A DNA stretch of 7,245 nucleotides from Ruminococcaceae bacterium UBA6364 (GTDB taxonomy: Bacteria > Bacillota > Clostridia > Oscillospirales > Acutalibacteraceae), in NCBI GenBank assembly GCA_002440045.1, contig DJRI01000042.1:1-7245 (forward strand). Reading direction: 5' to 3'. The notes beneath the pieces were generated by a model, which saw only the letters and a list, made by a program, of their open reading frames with translations, did not search any database and was not told the origin of the DNA. The translations under genes and the position numbers were made by a program. This document shows positions 5,791 to 7,245 of this stretch, piece by piece. Positions within the stretch are counted from its first letter, which is position 1; the number at the start of each line of letters is the position of its first letter.

Positions 5791-7002
5791 TTATTTGTCG
5801 TTAACGGCTTCAATTCCGGGAAGAGCCTTGCCCTCAAGGAATTCAAGAGAAGCGCCGCCGCCTGTTGAAATGTGGGTCATTTTGCTGCCGAAGCCGAGCG
5901 TGTTGACAGCCGCCGCAGAGTCGCCGCCGCCGATTATCGTAACAGCGTCTGTCTCGGCAAGGCTCTTAGCAACGGCGATTGTGCCCTTTGCAAGAGTGGG
6001 GTTCTCAAAAACGCCCATAGGTCCGTTCCAAACAACAGTTTTTGCACTCTTAACGGCTTCTGCATAAAGCTCTGCCGTCTTGGGGCCGATGTCAAGACCC
6101 TCTTTGTCTGCGGGAATCTTGTCAGCGTCGCAATATTCAACGTCAACGGGAGCGTCTATCGGGTCTGGGAAATCCTTAACAACCGTAACGTCAATGGGAA
6201 GAAGAAGCTTAACGCCCTTTTCTTCTGCCTTTGCCATCATATTTTTGCAATAGTCGATTTTGGTTTCGTCAAGAAGCGACTTGCCTACGCCGTAACCCTT
6301 TGCTGCAAGGAATGTATAAGCCATACCGCCGCCGATGATAAGTGTGTCGGCCTTGTTAAGAAGATTTTCAATAACATTGAGCTTATCCGCAACCTTTGCG
6401 CCGCCGAGAATGGTAACGAAAGGTCTTTCGGGATTTTCAACGGCGTTGCCGAGATATTTAAGTTCTTTGCCCATAAGGTAGCCGACTGCGGACTCTTTAA
6501 CAAAAGATGCAACGCCTACTGTAGAGCAGTGTGCACGGTGAGCGGCGCCGAAAGCGTCGTTAACAAAAATATCGCAAAGAGATGCAAGCTCTTTTGAGAA
6601 CTTTTCGTCGTTCTTCGTCTCTTCGGGGCGGAAGCGTGTGTTCTGAAGAAGAACTACGTCGCCGTCTTTCATTTCGGCTACTGCCTTTTTGGCATTTTCG
6701 CCTACAACGTCGTTATCCGCCGCAAAAACAACCTCTTTGCCGAGAAGCTCTGAAAGTCTTTTGGCAACGGGAGCAAGAGATTCTTTTTCGTTGGGGCCGT
6801 TTTTAACCTTGCCGAGGTGCGAGCAAAGAATAACCTTTGCGCCGTCGCCGATAAGCTTCTTTATTGTGGGAAGCGCGGCTGTTATACGGTTTTCGTCGGT
6901 AATAACACCGTCTTTAAGCGGAACGTTAAAATCACAGCGGACAAGAACTCTTTTGCCCTTAGCATTGATGTCGTCAACTGTTTTTTTGTTTAAGAGACTC
7001 AT
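5791..7002 (-). CDS. pgk: Phosphoglycerate kinase
   Basis: A 403-residue monomeric cytosolic kinase that transfers the phosphate of 1,3-bisphosphoglycerate to ADP, the first ATP-yielding step of glycolysis. The N-terminal domain holds the substrate site: [11 protein letters not shown] (Arg22, Asp24, Asn26), DENRI (Arg39), SHLG (His62), QNTRF (Arg123) and AAHRAHCS (Arg156). The C-terminal domain holds the nucleotide site: LGGAKVADK (Lys203, Lys207), WNGPMGVFE (Glu333), [11 protein letters not shown] and [13 protein letters not shown]. Length and motif order are normal, with no truncation. SHLGKVKNG and LLQNTRF replace the more widespread SHLGRP and LLENxRF; from memory this is ordinary Clostridia-type variation. 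ATG 7002 follows AAAGGAG (7017-7011) by 8 bases. It is the first gene of the leftward operon, behind a promoter and a leader of about 180 bases. gap, often found directly upstream, is absent from the window. Confidence 0.98.
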   Translation of the reverse strand: MSLLNKKTVDDINAKGKRVLVRCDFNVPLKDGVITDENRITAALPTIKKLIGDGAKVILCSHLGKVKNGPNEKESLAPVAKRLSELLGKEVVFAADNDVVGENAKKAVAEMKDGDVVLLQNTRFRPEETKNDEKFSKELASLCDIFVNDAFGAAHRAHCSTVGVASFVKESAVGYLMGKELKYLGNAVENPERPFVTILGGAKVADKLNVIENLLNKADTLIIGGGMAYTFLAAKGYGVGKSLLDETKIDYCKNMMAKAEEKGVKLLLPIDVTVVKDFPDPIDAPVDVEYCDADKIPADKEGLDIGPKTAELYAEAVKSAKTVVWNGPMGVFENPTLAKGTIAVAKSLAETDAVTIIGGGDSAAAVNTLGFGSKMTHISTGGGASLEFLEGKALPGIEAVNDK

Positions 7003-7184
7003 AATTTTGACTCCTTTGCTTTTTGTTGAAGTAAGCGCCGATTAATAAAAGTGCAAACATTGATAATGATTTTCGCCCGATGTGCAGCACCGCAGTCAAT
7101 ACTTCGGCAATTTGCACGGCAGGGAAAAACTCACCGTCAGGATTTGCGCCGTTTCTTCAATCGACAGCTACCAAAATTTTACCG
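7003..7184 (-). promoter_or_regulatory. Long 5' leader of the pgk operon with possible folded element
   Basis: If the promoter at 7191-7219 is right, the pgk mRNA has about 180 untranslated bases. Within it GTGCAAA (7117-7111) is fully complementary to TTTGCAC (7057-7051). The enclosed stretch can form further pairing: CCGA 7107-7104 with TCGG 7080-7077, plus short hairpins AGT/ACT and TGC/GCA. I do not recognise any known riboswitch, T-box or protein-binding signature, and one 7-bp complement could arise by chance in this length. The ribosome binding site AAAGGAG is outside the putative fold. Confidence 0.35.
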
Positions 7185-7190
7185 AATAAT

Positions 7191-7219
7191 ATTTTATACT
7201 AATTGTTGCCTTTTTTCAA
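7191..7219 (-). promoter_or_regulatory. Sigma-A type promoter of the pgk-tpiA-gpmI operon
   Basis: Read leftwards: TTGAAA (7219-7214), 17 bases, TAAAAT (7196-7191). A TATAAA two bases earlier could serve instead, with 15 bases spacing. The region is A/T-rich and upstream A-runs (7237-7231) could act as an UP-type element. It is the best promoter match upstream of pgk, and transcription would start near 7184. Confidence 0.65.
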
Positions 7220-7245
7220 GTATATTTGCATTTTTTTGCTTTTAA

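Noticed and set aside
5872..6597. Plus-strand open frame of 241 codons
   Set aside because: Antisense to pgk with no recognisable domain or start signal; its composition is that of a shadow frame.
6974..7156. Minus-strand open stretch in the pgk leader running into the pgk start out of frame (possible leader peptide)
   Set aside because: It has no ATG with a ribosome binding site; the candidate GTG and internal ATG lack Shine-Dalgarno sequences, so translation is unsupported.
7051..7245. Plus-strand GTG-started frame of 64 codons at the right edge
   Set aside because: It runs against the pgk promoter and leader, has no ribosome binding site, and its translation looks non-coding.

Overview
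The window looks like chromosomal DNA from a member of the Clostridia (Bacillota), probably an uncultured gut-type lineage. Reasons: moderate GC content with A/T-rich intergenic regions, strong AAGGAG-type ribosome binding sites, a TTG start with a good Shine-Dalgarno, classic TTGACA-17-TAAAAT promoters, U-tract terminators, and a pgk-tpiA-gpmI glycolytic block. This assignment is inferred from style and protein flavour, not from a database search.

The left half (1-3113) reads rightwards. It opens with the last 58 codons of an ABC transporter ATPase. Next comes a secreted or membrane-anchored endonuclease/exonuclease/phosphatase-fold protein (226-1158), then, 22 bases on, a DnaQ-like DEDDh 3'-5' exonuclease with a TTG start (1181-1768). 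A strong promoter at 1814-1842 then drives a membrane-embedded M28-family metallopeptidase (1872-3002). That gene is broken by a single in-frame TAG at 3000-3002. Reading on in the same frame gives 36 perfectly family-like residues ending at TAA 3111-3113, including the histidine that should be the last zinc ligand. Nonsense mutation, sequencing error or UAG read-through are all possible, and this is the most notable point in the window.

The middle (3114-3287) is a convergent intergenic region with two hairpin terminators. One suits the peptidase transcript and could work in both directions. The other is clearly built for the leftward transcript.

The right half (3288-7245) reads leftwards: promoter at 7191-7219, a leader of about 180 bases with potential secondary structure, then pgk, tpiA and gpmI. 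All three enzymes look intact with their catalytic residues. Together they cover 1,3-bisphosphoglycerate to 3-phosphoglycerate (Pgk), triose phosphate interconversion (TpiA) and 3- to 2-phosphoglycerate (GpmI). gap and eno are not adjacent within the window. Both junctions carry hairpins. The pgk-tpiA one is a complete intrinsic terminator whose upstream arm can pair with either of two downstream copies, a geometry that suggests attenuation. The tpiA-gpmI hairpin has its U-tract on the wrong side for the operon and may act in mRNA processing or stability.

I saw no tRNA, rRNA, CRISPR array, insertion sequence or phage gene. Apart from the recoding-or-nonsense question and the intercistronic RNA structures, I found no evidence of a novel multi-gene system.
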